Below are positions 63,757 to 64,000 of a DNA stretch of 64,000 nt, in pieces (within the stretch, counting starts at the first letter, position 1; each line of letters begins with the position of its first letter). Both the position numbers and the translations under genes were made by a program. The DNA is from Sphingobacteriaceae bacterium. Its GTDB lineage: Bacteria > Bacteroidota > Bacteroidia > UBA7662. The notes below the pieces were generated by a model that saw nothing but the letters and a program-made list of their open reading frames with translations, ran no database searches and was not told where the DNA came from. The stretch lies in NCBI GenBank assembly GCA_030682795.1, contig JAUXNJ010000047.1, forward strand, positions 62,001 through 126,000. The letters run 5' to 3'.

Positions 63757-64000
63757 ATGAGCCATATGAAGCTGGAAGCTGGTATGATTGCTGCCATTGA
63801 AGAAGCGAAAGCAGGACTTGCTGAAGGTGGTATTCCCATTGGTTCTGCGCTCGTAAAGGATGGCAAAATCATCGCTCGTGGACGTAATAAGCGCGTGCAG
63901 GAGGATAATCCCATCTTGCATGGTGAGATGGACTGCCTATTCAACGCTGGGCGCGTAGGGAGCTATAAAAACACTGTGATTTATTCAACGCTCATGCCTT
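63757..64000 (+). CDS. Yeast-type cytosine/nucleoside deaminase (truncated by window end)
   Basis: The first 81 residues are visible: MIAAIEEAKAGLAEGGIPIGSALVKDGKIIARGRNKRVQ, then DNPILHGEMDCLFNAGRVGSYKNTVIYSTLMP. The HGE zinc/catalytic motif and its surroundings closely follow the fungal cytosine deaminase layout (GG-PIG, GRG-N, HGE-----N-GR, YKNT--Y-TL-P). The second zinc motif (PCxxC) would come just after the window edge. It probably converts cytosine to uracil, or deaminates a related pyrimidine. It is one base downstream of the AsmA-like gene, so they are co-transcribed. Alternative start at 63766. Confidence 0.85.
   Translation, partial: MSHMKLEAGMIAAIEEAKAGLAEGGIPIGSALVKDGKIIARGRNKRVQEDNPILHGEMDCLFNAGRVGSYKNTVIYSTLMP

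Overview
This window is a gene-dense chromosomal segment of a Bacteroidota bacterium. I read it as Flavobacteriales-like, but the exact family cannot be fixed by eye. Support for the phylum comes from several sources. Exact copies of the Bacteroidota -7 promoter element TAnnTTTG lie in front of many operons. Obvious Shine-Dalgarno sequences are mostly lacking. The gene complement fits: a LytS/LytTR sensor with a beta-propeller input, an ECF sigma/anti-sigma/barrel operon, the ftsX-DUF3098-uppP-truB-ribF string, TPR-type sensor kinases, S9 exopeptidases, an AMP nucleosidase of the Bacteroidota type and a PTPS-type pterin synthase. I see no rRNA, tRNA, CRISPR array, prophage or insertion sequence, and no gap above 300 bases.

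Layout: 1-4095 (minus) is a translationally coupled chain: small conserved protein, YceI-like protein, propeller histidine kinase, LytTR regulator. 4183-7713 (minus) is pyrG-yidC with a terminator. 7805-11437 (minus) holds two family-2 glycosyltransferases, a peptidoglycan amidase and an NfeD/ClpP-like membrane protease. 11503-19328 (plus) holds cystathionine beta-synthase with a BtuF-like protein, an OmpA-type porin, a MuiA-like protein and ATP-dependent PEP carboxykinase. 19444-21102 is a TPR membrane protein with a decayed-looking HTH end. 21158-25374 (minus) is two S9 peptidases, divergent from an ECF sigma/anti-sigma/barrel operon (25467-27694). 27742-33077 (minus) is leuS followed by a hybrid TPR sensor kinase. 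33199-36713 (plus) is the ftsX-to-ribF operon.

36710-45715 alternates short operons on both strands: holA-amn, an HSDR_N-type nuclease-like protein, rlmH with a TIP30-like oxidoreductase, ribD-EamA-yigZ-FKBP, prmC, fabD and the PTPS-like enzyme. 45870-54007 (plus) is hldD, a very large NtrY-like kinase and a 1156-residue outer-membrane protein, packed without spacing. 54004-57353 (minus) holds aldehyde dehydrogenase, csaA, prfB and yraN. 57397-63755 (plus) holds pgi, manA, lipB and a large AsmA-like protein, and the window ends inside a yeast-type cytosine deaminase-like gene.

Most of the region is housekeeping metabolism and envelope biogenesis, and I found no clear novel defence or biosynthetic system. 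The best leads are regulatory: a textbook +1 programmed frameshift in prfB with an SD-like AGGAGG in a phylum that rarely uses SD initiation; promoter elements placed so close to start codons that leaderless or near-leaderless mRNAs are implied; perfect or near-perfect inverted repeats at three intergenic sites; three convergent gene pairs whose stop codons share one palindromic tetranucleotide; and the uncharacterised hldD/giant kinase/outer-membrane protein operon.
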